Below, in pieces: positions 7,973-16,788 of a stretch of 53,769 nucleotides of DNA. A model generated the notes under the pieces. It saw nothing but the letters and a program-made list of their open reading frames with translations. It ran no database searches and was not told the DNA's origin. The stretch comes from Streptomyces rochei (GTDB lineage Bacteria; Actinomycetota; Actinomycetes; Streptomycetales; Streptomycetaceae). A program made the position numbers and the translations under genes. Positions within the stretch are counted from its first letter, which is position 1. Each line of letters opens with the position of its first letter. Where the stretch lies: positions 1-53,769 of the forward strand of contig MUMD01000014.1 in NCBI GenBank assembly GCA_002155895.1, read 5' to 3'.

Positions 7973-10519
7973 ATGGGACGCGGCAAGCTTCGGATCTACC
8001 TCGGCGCGGCGCCGGGTGTCGGCAAGACCTACGCCATGCTGTCCGAGGCCCACCGCCGCAGCGAGCGCGGCACGGACTGCGTCGTCGCCTTCGTCGAGCA
8101 CCACGGCCGGTCCCGCACCGAGACGCTGCTGCACGGCCTGGAACAGGTGCCGCGCCGCGAGCTGGAGCACCGCGGCGCCCTCTTCACCGAGCTGGACCTG
8201 GACGCCGTGCTCGCCCGCGCGCCCCGGGTGGCCCTGGTGGACGAACTGGCGCACACCAACGTCCCGGGCTCGCGCAACGCCAAGCGCTGGCAGGACGTCG
8301 AGGAGCTGCTGGCCGCCGGGATCGACGTGATCTCCACCGTCAACATCCAGCACCTGGAATCCCTCGGCGACGTCGTCGAGTCGATCACGGGCGTACGGCA
8401 GCAGGAGACCGTGCCGGACGAGGTGGTGCGCCGCGCGGACCAGATAGAGCTGGTCGACATGTCGCCGCAGGCGCTGCGCCGGCGCATGGCCCACGGCAAC
8501 ATCTACCAGCCGGACAAGGTCGACGCGGCCCTGTCCAACTACTTCCGGCCCGGCAACCTCACCGCCCTGCGCGAGCTGGCCCTCCTGTGGGTGGCGGACC
8601 GGGTCGACGAGTACCTCCAGCAGTACCGCAGCGAACACCGCGTATCCAGGATCTGGGGCTCGCGCGAGCGCATCGTCGTCGGCCTGACCGGCGGCCCCGA
8701 GGGGCGCACCCTGATACGCCGGGCCGCGCGCCTCGCCGAGAAGGGCGCCGGGGGCGAGGTGCTGGCCGTCTACATAGCCCGCAGCGACGGGCTGACCTCC
8801 GCCTCCCCGAAGGAACTGGCGGTGCAGCGCACCCTGGTGGAGGATCTCGGCGGCACCTTCCACCACGTGCTCGGCGACGACATACCGGCCGCGCTGCTCG
8901 ACTTCGCGCGCGGCAGCAACGCCACGCAGATCGTCCTCGGCTCCTCGCGCCGCAAGACCTGGCAGTACGTCTTCGGACCCGGCGTCGGCGCCACCGTGGC
9001 CCGCGAGTCCGGGCCCGACCTGGACGTCCACATCGTCACGCACGAGGAGGTCGCCAAGGGCCGGGGGCTGCCCGTGGCCACCGGCGCGCGGCTCGGCCGT
9101 TCCCGGATCGCCTGGGGCTGGCTCACCGGCCTCGGCGGCCCGGTGGTCCTCACCCTGCTGCTGAACACGGTCCACCTGGGCCTCGCCAACGACGTCCTGT
9201 TCTATCTGGCGCTGACCGTGGCCGCCGCGCTGCTCGGCGGCCTCTACCCGGCGCTCGCCTCGGCCGCGGTCGGTTCGCTCCTGCTGAACTGGTTCTTCAC
9301 GCCCCCGGTCAACCGGATCACCATTGCCGACCCCCGGAACATACTCGCGCTCGCCATATTCGTGGGCGTCGCGCTCTCCGTGGCCTCCGTCGTCGACGTC
9401 GCCGCCCGCCGCACCCACCAGGCCGCCCGGCTGCGCGCCGAGTCGGAGATCCTCTCCTTCCTCGCCGGCGACGTGCTGCGCGGCGAGACCAGCCTGGAGA
9501 CCCTGCTGGAACGGGTCCGCGAGACCTTCGGCATGGAGTCGGCGGCGCTGCTGGAACGGGAGGGCGACGTGGCCCCCTGGACCTGCGCCGGACGCGCCGG
9601 GACCGGACCGCCGGTCGAGCGCCCGGAGGACGCGGACGTGGACATGCCGGTCGGCGACCACATGGCCCTCGCGCTGACCGGCCGGGTGCTGCCCGCCGAG
9701 GACCGACGGGTGCTGGCCGCCTTCGCCGCCCAGGCCGCCGTCGTCCTGGACCGGCGCCGCCTGCGCGAGGAGGCCGACCGGGCCAGGACGCTGGCCGAGG
9801 GCAACCGCATCCGCACCGCGCTGCTGGCCGCCGTGAGCCACGACCTGCGGACGCCGCTCGCCGGGATCAAGGCCGCGGTCACCAGCCTGCGCAGCGACGA
9901 CGTGGCCTGGTCGGAGGAGGACCAGGCGGAGCTGCTGGAGGGCATCGAGGAGGGCGCCGACCGGCTCGACCACCTGGTGGGCAACCTGCTCGACATGTCC
10001 CGCCTGCAGACCGGCACGGTCACGCCGCTGATCCGCGAGATCGACGTCGACGAGGTGGTGCCGATGGCGCTCGGCGGAGTGCCCGAGGGCAGCGTCGAGC
10101 TGGACGTCCCCGAGACGCTGCCCATGGTCGCCGTCGACGCCGGGCTGCTGGAGCGGGCCATGGCCAACCTGATCGAGAACGCGGTCAAGTACAGCCCGGC
10201 CGGCCGGACCGTCCTGGTCGCCGCCAGCGCCCTCGCGGACCGCGTCGAGGTGCGGGTCGTCGACCGGGGGCCCGGAGTGCCGGACGACGCCAAGGAACGC
10301 ATCTTCGAACCCTTCCAGCGCCACGGCGACGCCCCGCGCGGAGCGGGGGTGGGCCTCGGACTGGCCGTGGCCCGCGGCTTCGCCGAGGCGATGGCCGGCA
10401 CCCTGAACGCCGAGGACACCCCCGGCGGCGGCCTCACCATGGTGCTCACCCTCCGCGCGGCCGGAACACACGCCGGCGCTTCCCCCGTCACGACAGCAGA
10501 AAGGCAGGCCGCCCGATGA
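7973..10519 (+). CDS. kdpD: KdpD osmosensitive K+ channel sensor kinase
   Basis: Membrane histidine kinase of 848 residues. The N-terminal KdpD domain has the Walker-type motif GAAPGVGKTY (11-20) and the conserved segment VDELAHTNVPGSRN. A universal-stress-like domain follows, then the DUF4118 four-helix membrane block (about 380-480), a GAF-like stretch, the phospho-accepting His623 in AVSHDLRTPL, and a HATPase domain ending GLGLAVARG. The order and length are full for the family, which senses potassium limitation and turgor. The stop overlaps the kdpE start (ATGA). The structural genes kdpFABC are absent from the window. Confidence 0.95.
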   Translation: MGRGKLRIYLGAAPGVGKTYAMLSEAHRRSERGTDCVVAFVEHHGRSRTETLLHGLEQVPRRELEHRGALFTELDLDAVLARAPRVALVDELAHTNVPGSRNAKRWQDVEELLAAGIDVISTVNIQHLESLGDVVESITGVRQQETVPDEVVRRADQIELVDMSPQALRRRMAHGNIYQPDKVDAALSNYFRPGNLTALRELALLWVADRVDEYLQQYRSEHRVSRIWGSRERIVVGLTGGPEGRTLIRRAARLAEKGAGGEVLAVYIARSDGLTSASPKELAVQRTLVEDLGGTFHHVLGDDIPAALLDFARGSNATQIVLGSSRRKTWQYVFGPGVGATVARESGPDLDVHIVTHEEVAKGRGLPVATGARLGRSRIAWGWLTGLGGPVVLTLLLNTVHLGLANDVLFYLALTVAAALLGGLYPALASAAVGSLLLNWFFTPPVNRITIADPRNILALAIFVGVALSVASVVDVAARRTHQAARLRAESEILSFLAGDVLRGETSLETLLERVRETFGMESAALLEREGDVAPWTCAGRAGTGPPVERPEDADVDMPVGDHMALALTGRVLPAEDRRVLAAFAAQAAVVLDRRRLREEADRARTLAEGNRIRTALLAAVSHDLRTPLAGIKAAVTSLRSDDVAWSEEDQAELLEGIEEGADRLDHLVGNLLDMSRLQTGTVTPLIREIDVDEVVPMALGGVPEGSVELDVPETLPMVAVDAGLLERAMANLIENAVKYSPAGRTVLVAASALADRVEVRVVDRGPGVPDDAKERIFEPFQRHGDAPRGAGVGLGLAVARGFAEAMAGTLNAEDTPGGGLTMVLTLRAAGTHAGASPVTTAERQAAR

Positions 10520-11199
10520 CCCGGGTGCTCGTGATCGACGACGAACCCCAGATCGTGCGTGCGCTCGTGATCAACCTCAAGGCGCGCCACTACGAGGTCG
10601 ACGCCGCCCACGACGGTGCCACCGCCCTCCAGCTCGCCGCCGCCCGCCACCCCGACGTGGTGGTGCTCGACCTGGGCCTGCCCGACATGGACGGCGTCGA
10701 GGTGATCCGGGGCCTGCGCGGCTGGACCCGGGTGCCGATCCTGGTGCTGTCCGCCCGGCACTCCTCCGACGAGAAGGTCGAGGCCCTCGACGCGGGCGCC
10801 GACGACTACGTCACCAAGCCCTTCGGCATGGACGAGCTGCTGGCCCGGCTGCGCGCCGCCGTCCGCCGGGCCGAGCCCGTGCCGGGCGGCGAGGACGACG
10901 TGATCGTGGACACCGCGGAGTTCACCGTGGACCTGGCCGCGAAGAAGGTGAACCGGGGCGGCAAGGACGTACGGCTGACGCCCACCGAGTGGCACCTGCT
11001 GGAGGTGCTGGTGCGCAACACCGGGCGCCTGGTCAGCCAGAAGCAGCTCCTCCAGGAGGTGTGGGGGCCGTCGTACGGGACGGAGACGAACTACCTGCGG
11101 GTCTACATGGCGCAGCTGCGCCGCAAGCTGGAGACGGACCCGGCGCATCCGCGCCACTTCATCACCGAGCCGGGCATGGGGTACCGCTTCGAGAAGTGA
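10516..11199 (+). CDS. kdpE: KdpE response regulator
   Basis: OmpR-family regulator of 227 residues, translationally coupled to kdpD through ATGA. The receiver domain has D8/D9, phospho-acceptor Asp52 in VVVLDLGLP and Lys in VTKPFG. The winged-helix domain contains LTPTEWHLLEVL and ends in the usual GMGYRFEK. In the known pathway KdpE activates the kdp potassium ATPase operon. Here that operon is not adjacent, so KdpE would act at a distance. Confidence 0.94.
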   Translation: MTRVLVIDDEPQIVRALVINLKARHYEVDAAHDGATALQLAAARHPDVVVLDLGLPDMDGVEVIRGLRGWTRVPILVLSARHSSDEKVEALDAGADDYVTKPFGMDELLARLRAAVRRAEPVPGGEDDVIVDTAEFTVDLAAKKVNRGGKDVRLTPTEWHLLEVLVRNTGRLVSQKQLLQEVWGPSYGTETNYLRVYMAQLRRKLETDPAHPRHFITEPGMGYRFEK

Positions 11200-11271
11200 G
11201 CGGCGGGCGCCCGCGAAGTGAGCCTCGCGATACCGGCCCGAGAGGGGTGCATGGCTGTCGGCCCCTCCCGG

Positions 11272-11286
11272 TACGCTTCTGATATG
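11272..11286 (+). promoter_or_regulatory. Candidate -10 box for a leaderless OB-fold transcript
   Basis: TACGCT (11272-11277) lies 6 nt before the ATG at 11284, so a transcript started from it would begin at or within a base or two of the start codon. No ribosome binding site precedes this ATG. Leaderless mRNAs are common in actinobacteria. Confidence 0.4.
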
Positions 11287-11682
11287 AGTGCTGCTCCGCG
11301 TTCCGACAAGCCGGTGGGCCGGTTCCGGCGCATGTTCGACCGGCTCTCCTCGTCGCAGGAGGACCTGGAGTCCGAGGAACTGCGCGAGGACGCCGACACC
11401 GCCGGCTGCACCCGCATCGGGGACTGCCAGGACCGTCAGATCGTCTCGGTAACTGGTACCTTGCGCACGGTCACCCTGCGACCGCGCGCGGGCGTCCCGG
11501 CCCTGGAGGCCGAGCTGTTCGACGGCTCCGCCGCGCTGGACGTGGTGTGGCTGGGCAGACGCTCCATCGTGGGCATAGAGCCGGGGCGCAAGCTCATCGC
11601 ATCGGGCCGGATCTCCATGAGCCGGGGCCGCCGGGTGCTCTTCAACCCGAAATACGAACTGAGACCCCTCGGACGGGAGTAG
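11284..11682 (+). CDS. OB-fold nucleic-acid-binding protein
   Basis: Protein of 132 residues. The first 45 are polar. From about residue 50 an OB-fold appears, with VSVTGTLRTVTLRP, ALEAELFDGSAALDVVWLGR and a closing strand ISMSRGRRVLFNPKYEL. OB-folds of this size bind single-stranded nucleic acid. The ATG at 11284 is chosen over upstream in-frame starts (11218, 11251) because a -10-like TACGCT lies at leaderless distance and the extra residues are unstructured. The stop is 3 nt before the DUF3159 start, so the two are one operon. Confidence 0.8.
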   Translation: MSAAPRSDKPVGRFRRMFDRLSSSQEDLESEELREDADTAGCTRIGDCQDRQIVSVTGTLRTVTLRPRAGVPALEAELFDGSAALDVVWLGRRSIVGIEPGRKLIASGRISMSRGRRVLFNPKYELRPLGRE

Positions 11683-11685
11683 CCG

Positions 11686-12474
11686 GTGACGTCGCTCGAC
11701 AAGCCGACGGAAGACACCCAGGACACGGAAGCCGACGACGCACGGGCGGTCACCGAGGCCGCGCTGTTCGAGGCGTTCGGCGGCGTGCGGGGCATGGTCG
11801 AGACGGTGCTGCCGGGCCTGCTCTTCGTCACCATCTTCACGCTCAACAACGACCTGCACATGTCGGCGATCGCGGCGCTGGCCGTGTCGCTGGTGCTGGT
11901 CGTGGTCCGGCTGGCGATGAAGGACACCGTCAAGCACGCGTTCAGCGGTGTCTTCGGCGTCGCCTTCGGCGTGGTCTTCGCGATGATGACCGACAACGCC
12001 AAGAACTTCTACCTGCCGGGCATGCTCTACACCCTGGGCCTGGCCCTGGCCTACATCGTCACCTCGCTGGCCGGCGTGCCCCTGATCGGTCTGATCCTCG
12101 GCCCGGTCTTCAAGGAGAACCTCTCCTGGCGCACCCGCAACCCGGGCCGCAAGAAGGCGTACACCAAGGCGAGCTACGCCTGGGGCTTCATCCTGCTCGC
12201 CAAGTCCGCGATCCTCTTCCCGCTGTACTGGTGGGCCGACACCGAGCAGCTCGGCTGGGTCCTGGTCGCCCTGAAGATCCCGCCCTTCCTGCTCGCCGTC
12301 TGGCTCACCTGGGTCTTCCTGGCCAAGGCTCCGGCCCCCATCGACGTCTTCGCGGAGATGGAGGCGGCGGAGCAGGCCGAGAAGGAGCGCGAGGAGCGCG
12401 CGAAGGCCGAGCGCGAGGCCCGGGGCGAAGACGCCCTCGACCCCGCGCCCGGCGGCAGACACCGCAAGGGCTGA
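11686..12474 (+). CDS. DUF3159 family membrane protein
   Basis: Integral membrane protein of 262 residues with five or six hydrophobic helices between about 35 and 215, including LPGLLFVTIFTLNNDLH and IAALAVSLVLVVVRLAM. A charged Glu/Arg tail (about 222-262) looks like a cytoplasmic coiled coil. This matches the DUF3159 family, which in actinobacteria often follows the OB-fold gene as it does here. GGGAG just upstream of the GTG at 11686 supports the start. The function is unknown; a channel or transporter-like role is possible. Transcription should end at the 58-bp palindrome. Confidence 0.86.
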   Translation: MTSLDKPTEDTQDTEADDARAVTEAALFEAFGGVRGMVETVLPGLLFVTIFTLNNDLHMSAIAALAVSLVLVVVRLAMKDTVKHAFSGVFGVAFGVVFAMMTDNAKNFYLPGMLYTLGLALAYIVTSLAGVPLIGLILGPVFKENLSWRTRNPGRKKAYTKASYAWGFILLAKSAILFPLYWWADTEQLGWVLVALKIPPFLLAVWLTWVFLAKAPAPIDVFAEMEAAEQAEKEREERAKAEREARGEDALDPAPGGRHRKG

Positions 12475-12491
12475 CGCACCGGCGGGACGAC

Positions 12492-12563
12492 GCGTACGGC
12501 GTCGGGTCCGGACACGGTGTCGGTCCCGCGTACGGCGTCGGCCCCGGACAGGGTGTCGGTCCC
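12492..12563. repeat. Two tandem 36-bp repeats
   Basis: Unit 12492-12527 is repeated at 12528-12563 with three mismatches, and the first seven bases of a third unit (GCGTACG) follow and merge into the left arm of the adjacent palindrome. The repeats are non-coding. They may have arisen by slippage or from hairpin-associated duplication. Confidence 0.85.
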
Positions 12564-12618
12564 GCGTACGACGGTGGGGTGCCCGGAGATCTCCGGGCAC
12601 CCCACCGTCGTACGCGGG
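12561..12618. terminator. 58-bp perfect palindrome, bidirectional terminator
   Basis: Bases 12561-12589 are the exact reverse complement of 12590-12618, centred on AGATCT. It lies between the convergent ends of the DUF3159 gene (12474) and trkA (12630), so it is well placed to stop transcription in both directions. Arms of 29 bp are unusually long for a terminator. Confidence 0.85.
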
Positions 12619-12629
12619 CCGTGGGCGGG

Positions 12630-13307
12630 TCAGCGCGCAGTGCTGCCCTTCCGCGCCGACAGCAGGTCCTCCAGCTGCTCCTCGCGGGCCTGAGCCGCCA
12701 CGAACAGCAGCTCGTCGCCGGCCTCCAGGGAGTCCTCCCCGGACGGCGTCAGCACCCGGGTGCCGCGGATGATCGTGACCAGCGAGGTGTCCTCGGGCCA
12801 CTCCACGTCGCCGACCTGCGTGCCGGCCAGCGCCGACTCCTCCGGCAGGGTCAGCTCCACCAGGTTGGCGTCGCCGTGGCTGAAGCGCAGCAGCCGGACC
12901 AGGTCGCCGACGCTCACCGCCTCCTCGACCAGGGCCGACATCAGCCGCGGCGTGGAGACGGCGACGTCCACGCCCCAGGACTCGTTGAACAGCCACTCGT
13001 TCTTCGGGTTGTTCACCCGGGCGACGACGCGCGGAACGCCGTACTCCGTCTTGGCCAGCAGGGAGACGACCAGGTTGACCTTGTCGTCGCCCGTCGCGGC
13101 GATGACGACGTTGCAGCGCTGGAGCGCCGCCTCGTCCAGGGACGTGATCTCGCACGCGTCCGCGAGCAGCCACTCCGCCATCGGCACCCGCTCGACCGAG
13201 ATCGCGGTCGGCGCCTTGTCGATGAGCAGGACCTCGTGCCCGTTCTCCAGCAGCTCACCCGCGATCGAACGGCCGACCGCACCGGCTCCGGCAATGGCGA
13301 CCCTCAT
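12630..13307 (-). CDS. TrkA-type K+ uptake NAD-binding protein (second of pair)
   Basis: Protein of 225 residues with an RCK arrangement. The N-terminal Rossmann fold opens with GAGAVGRSIA, and the acidic D31 of LLIDK sits at the end of strand two, as expected for NAD(H). RCK-C/TrkA-C follows from about 140. It would regulate a potassium channel or TrkH-type transporter in response to nucleotide. Its ATG overlaps the stop of the upstream TrkA gene, so the two are coupled and probably form a heteromeric ring. Its stop lies just beyond the 58-bp palindrome. Confidence 0.9.
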   Translation of the reverse strand: MRVAIAGAGAVGRSIAGELLENGHEVLLIDKAPTAISVERVPMAEWLLADACEITSLDEAALQRCNVVIAATGDDKVNLVVSLLAKTEYGVPRVVARVNNPKNEWLFNESWGVDVAVSTPRLMSALVEEAVSVGDLVRLLRFSHGDANLVELTLPEESALAGTQVGDVEWPEDTSLVTIIRGTRVLTPSGEDSLEAGDELLFVAAQAREEQLEDLLSARKGSTAR

Positions 13308-13978
13308 CAGTGACCGCCCTCCTCTTCGGGACCCTGGGCGAACGCCGCCTCGACCTTGTCGACCTCGTCGGTGCGCATCATCACGTGCACCAGGTCACCC
13401 TCCTGCAACACGGTCTGCGAGGTCGGCAGGATCGCCTCCCCGAGCCGGGTGACGAACGCCACGCGCACCCCGGTCTCCTCCTGGAGCCGGCTGATCTTGT
13501 GGCCGACCCAGGACGCCGAGGTGTGCACCTCGGCGAGCTGGACCCCGCCGGTGGGGTCGCGCCACAGCGGTTCGGCGCCCGAGGGGAGCAGCCGGCGCAG
13601 CATCTGGTCGGCCGTCCAGCGGACGGTGGCGACCGTGGGGATGCCCAGACGCTGGTAGACCTCGGCGCGGCGCGGGTCGTAGATGCGGGCGGCGACGTTC
13701 TCCACGGCGAACATCTCGCGGGCCACCCGGGCGGCGATGATGTTGGAGTTGTCACCGCTGGAGACGGCGGCGAAGGCGCCCGCCTCCTCGATGCCCGCCT
13801 CGCGCAGGGTGTCCTGGTCGAAGCCGATGCCGGTCACCCGGCGGCCGCCGAACGTGGAACCGAGGCGGCGGAAGGCGGTGGGGTCCTGGTCGATCACGGC
13901 GACCGTGTGCCCCTGCTGCTCCAGGGTCTGCGCGAGGGCGGAGCCCACGCGACCGCAGCCCATGATCACGATGTGCAT
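13307..13978 (-). CDS. TrkA-type K+ uptake NAD-binding protein (first of pair)
   Basis: Protein of 223 residues with the Rossmann motif GCGRVGSALA at 7-16, D30 at the end of strand two, and a TrkA-C domain from about 138. It is paired with the overlapping downstream TrkA gene. The APC-type permease gene diverges from it about 670 nt away; that permease resembles the KUP-like/amino-acid group and is often found beside these genes in Streptomyces, so the three may form a transport module. No RBS stronger than a loose AGGACAT-like stretch is visible upstream of the ATG. Confidence 0.9.
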   Translation of the reverse strand: MHIVIMGCGRVGSALAQTLEQQGHTVAVIDQDPTAFRRLGSTFGGRRVTGIGFDQDTLREAGIEEAGAFAAVSSGDNSNIIAARVAREMFAVENVAARIYDPRRAEVYQRLGIPTVATVRWTADQMLRRLLPSGAEPLWRDPTGGVQLAEVHTSASWVGHKISRLQEETGVRVAFVTRLGEAILPTSQTVLQEGDLVHVMMRTDEVDKVEAAFAQGPEEEGGH

Positions 13979-14314
13979 CGCCTCACACCCCGCTCTCTGC
14001 GGGCCCGCCGGCCTTAGTGGATGTCCTGCTCATGTCTCTCTTTCGGCTCGCCTGGCGACACGTCGCGGCCGGTGTGCGGGGCCGCAGGGGAACATCATGC
14101 CGGTGACCGCCGACCCCGACGCCGCTCGGGGCCCCGGGAAGACCTGATTCCGGGCGTGAGCCGGGTTCCCCGTCGTCCGCCCCCAACGTAGCGGCAAGCC
14201 TCCCGCGCTCGCAGGGGCCGTCTCAACCCCGGGGTCCCCCGGGGCGCGACCGGGGCTCTCCCACCGGGTCAGCCACTGGTCACCCGCCGGGGCGGCCACC
14301 GGTCACCCGCCGGG
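13979..14314. other. Intergenic region upstream of the trkA pair
   Basis: This 336-nt stretch lies between the first trkA start and the 41-residue membrane gene. It should hold the trkA promoter. I see no convincing gene. GGTCACCCGCCGGG occurs twice about 20 nt apart near 14278-14315. Confidence 0.4.
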
Positions 14315-14440
14315 TCAGCCGCCGGCTCGGCCGCCGGCCGAGGACCCGCGCCGGCCGATGCTGCGGATGCTCGCGAGAGTGAGGATTCCGAGGCCGACCA
14401 GGGTGACGGCGCCGCCGATCAGCTCTGCGCTCAGGTGCAT
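14315..14440 (-). CDS. Small single-pass membrane protein (41 aa)
   Basis: A short minus-strand frame, easily missed by length filters. It encodes M-H-L-S-A-E-L followed by one hydrophobic helix (about 6-25, GGAVTLVGLGILTLASI), a positively charged RRG segment and a Gly/Ser tail, the normal inside-positive layout of a one-helix membrane protein. A near-perfect ribosome site, GGAGG at 14445-14449, lies 4 nt upstream of the ATG, which argues strongly for translation. It lies between trkA and the divergent APC permease gene and might be a small partner of either; that is inference. Confidence 0.65.
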   Translation of the reverse strand: MHLSAELIGGAVTLVGLGILTLASIRSIGRRGSSAGGRAGG

Positions 14441-14633
14441 GGGACCTCCAGGGGGCGGTGCAACGGCCGGGGAGCGGACGCCGATCAGGGACCGTTCGTC
14501 ATATAGGCAGTCATTCAGGCACGCCGACCGCGCGCCCTACGGAATCCGCAGCCGTGCGGGCCCCGAGTTCACCCGTAGAGCAGACGGCGAGCCGATCGGG
14601 GGTGGCGGGTGGGCGCGCGCCCGTTCGAACGCT

Positions 14634-14650
14634 TACGATCCTCTGTTGTG
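14634..14650 (+). promoter_or_regulatory. Candidate -10 box for a leaderless permease transcript
   Basis: TACGAT at 14634-14639 ends 8 nt before the GTG at 14648. A transcript would start at or next to this codon, and no ribosome binding site is present, so a leaderless start fits. Confidence 0.4.
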
Positions 14651-16711
14651 TCCAAACTGACCGACGTGCCCAAGCGGATTCTCATCGGGCGCGCACTGCG
14701 CAGTGACCGGCTGGGCGAAACGCTCCTGCCGAAGCGCATCGCCCTCCCCGTCTTCGCCTCCGACCCGCTGTCCTCCGTGGCCTACGCGCCCGGCGAGGTC
14801 CTGCTGGTCCTGTCCATCGCGGGCGTGTCGGCGTACCACTTCAGCCCCTGGATCGCGGTCGCGGTCGTCGTGCTGATGTTCACCGTGGTCGCCTCCTACC
14901 GGCAGAACGTGCACGCCTACCCGAGCGGCGGCGGCGACTACGAGGTGGCGAACACCAACCTCGGCCCGAAGGCCGGGCTCACGGTCGCGAGCGCCCTGCT
15001 GGTCGACTACGTACTGACCGTCGCCGTCTCCATCTCGTCCGGCATCGAGAACCTCGGCTCCGCGATCCCCTTCGTGGTCGAGCACAAGGTCCTCTGCGCC
15101 GTCGCCGTCATCCTGCTGCTGACCCTGATGAACCTGCGCGGCGTCAAGGAGTCGGGCACGCTCTTCGCCATCCCGACGTACGTCTTCGTCGCGGGCGTCT
15201 TCATCATGATCGCCTGGGGTGCCTTCCGCGGGCTGGTCCTGGACGACACCATGCGCGCCCCCACCGCCGACTACGAGATCAAGCCGGAACACGGCGGCCT
15301 GGCCGGCTTCGCCCTGGTCTTCCTGCTGCTGCGCGCCTTCTCCTCCGGCTGCGCCGCCCTCACCGGCGTCGAGGCGATCTCCAACGGCGTCCCGGCCTTC
15401 CGCAAGCCCAAGTCGAAGAACGCGGGCAACACCCTCGCGCTGATGGGCCTGCTCGCCGTCACCATGTTCTGCGGCATCATCGCGCTGGCCGCCGCGACCG
15501 ACGTCCGCATGTCGGAGAACCCGGCCAAGGACCTCTTCCACGACGGCGTCCCGCTCGGCGCGGACTATGTGCAGCACCCGGTGATCTCGCAGGTCGCCGA
15601 GGCGGTCTTCGGCGAGGGCAGCTTCCTGTTCATCGTCCTGGCCGCCGCCACCGCGCTCGTCCTCTTCCTCGCCGCGAACACCGCGTACAACGGTTTCCCG
15701 CTGCTCGGCTCGATCCTCGCCCAGGACCGCTACCTGCCCCGCCAGCTCCACACCCGCGGCGACCGCCTGGCCTTCTCCAACGGCATCGTGCTCCTGGCCG
15801 GCGCCGCGATGCTCCTGGTCTTCATCTACGGAGCCGACTCGACGCGCCTCATCCAGCTCTACATCGTCGGTGTCTTCGTCTCCTTCACGCTCAGCCAGAT
15901 CGGCATGGTCCGTCACTGGAACCGTCACCTGGCCACCGAGAAGGACCCGGCCGCCCGGCGCCGCATGATCCGCTCCCGCGCGATCAACGCCTTCGGCGCC
16001 TTCTTCACCGGCCTGGTCCTGGTGGTCGTCCTGGCGACCAAGTTCACCCACGGCGCCTGGGTCGCCCTGCTCGGCATGTGCATCTTCTTCGCGACGATGA
16101 CGGCCATCCGCAAGCACTACGACCGCGTCGCCGAGGAGATCGCGGCCCCCGAGGACCCGGAAGAAGGGCAGACCGACGACATGGTCCGCCCCTCCCGCGT
16201 CCACTCGGTCGTCCTCATCTCCAAGATCCACCGCCCCACCCTCCGGGCCCTCGCCTACGCCAAGCTCATGCGCTCCGACACCCTGGAGGCGCTCAGCGTC
16301 AACGTCGACCCGGCCGAGACCAAGGCGCTGCGCGAGGAGTGGGAGCGGCGCGGCATCGCCGTACCGCTGAAGGTGCTGGACTCGCCCTACCGCGAGATCA
16401 CGCGACCGGTCATCGAGTACGTCAAGAGCCTGCGCAAGGAGTCCCCGCGCGACGCGGTCTCCGTGATCATCCCCGAGTACGTGGTCGGCCACTGGTACGA
16501 GCACCTGCTCCACAACCAGAGCGCCCTGCGCCTCAAGGGCCGCCTGCTCTTCACCCCGGGCGTCATGGTCACCTCCGTCCCGTACCAGCTCCAGTCCTCC
16601 GAGGCCGCCAAGCGGCGCGCCCGCAAGCGGCAGGACTGGAGCGCGCCGGGCGCGGTCCGGCGGGGCCCGGCGCAGTCCGACCGGGCCAAGGAGTCCTCGC
16701 CGTCGAAGTAG
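14648..16711 (+). CDS. APC-family amino acid/K+ permease
   Basis: Permease of 687 residues. After a basic start (KRILIGRALRSDRLGETLLPK), about twelve membrane helices run from residue 35 to 480. The first contains FASDPLSSVAYAPGEVL, typical of the APC branch with KUP-like features, and YPSGGGDYEVA lies in the loop before helix three. A soluble C-terminal domain of about 180 residues follows, with a universal-stress-like look (VVLISKIHRPTLRALAYAK). It probably imports an amino acid or a cation with proton. The GTG start at 14648 is supported by the leaderless promoter and by family start position. Divergent TrkA genes are its likely regulators. Confidence 0.87.
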   Translation: MSKLTDVPKRILIGRALRSDRLGETLLPKRIALPVFASDPLSSVAYAPGEVLLVLSIAGVSAYHFSPWIAVAVVVLMFTVVASYRQNVHAYPSGGGDYEVANTNLGPKAGLTVASALLVDYVLTVAVSISSGIENLGSAIPFVVEHKVLCAVAVILLLTLMNLRGVKESGTLFAIPTYVFVAGVFIMIAWGAFRGLVLDDTMRAPTADYEIKPEHGGLAGFALVFLLLRAFSSGCAALTGVEAISNGVPAFRKPKSKNAGNTLALMGLLAVTMFCGIIALAAATDVRMSENPAKDLFHDGVPLGADYVQHPVISQVAEAVFGEGSFLFIVLAAATALVLFLAANTAYNGFPLLGSILAQDRYLPRQLHTRGDRLAFSNGIVLLAGAAMLLVFIYGADSTRLIQLYIVGVFVSFTLSQIGMVRHWNRHLATEKDPAARRRMIRSRAINAFGAFFTGLVLVVVLATKFTHGAWVALLGMCIFFATMTAIRKHYDRVAEEIAAPEDPEEGQTDDMVRPSRVHSVVLISKIHRPTLRALAYAKLMRSDTLEALSVNVDPAETKALREEWERRGIAVPLKVLDSPYREITRPVIEYVKSLRKESPRDAVSVIIPEYVVGHWYEHLLHNQSALRLKGRLLFTPGVMVTSVPYQLQSSEAAKRRARKRQDWSAPGAVRRGPAQSDRAKESSPSK

Positions 16712-16788
16712 ACTGGTCGGCTGTTGTCCTCCGGCGCCCGCCTTCCGGCGGCCGTGCCTTGTCGTCCCGTTCTCTGGAGTCACCCGCC

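Noticed and set aside
6953-13173. Very long minus-strand frames (over 1100 codons) opposite the ABC ATPase, kdpDE, OB-fold and DUF3159 genes
   Set aside because: These are antisense shadows of recognised genes in GC-rich DNA, with low-complexity composition and no family match.
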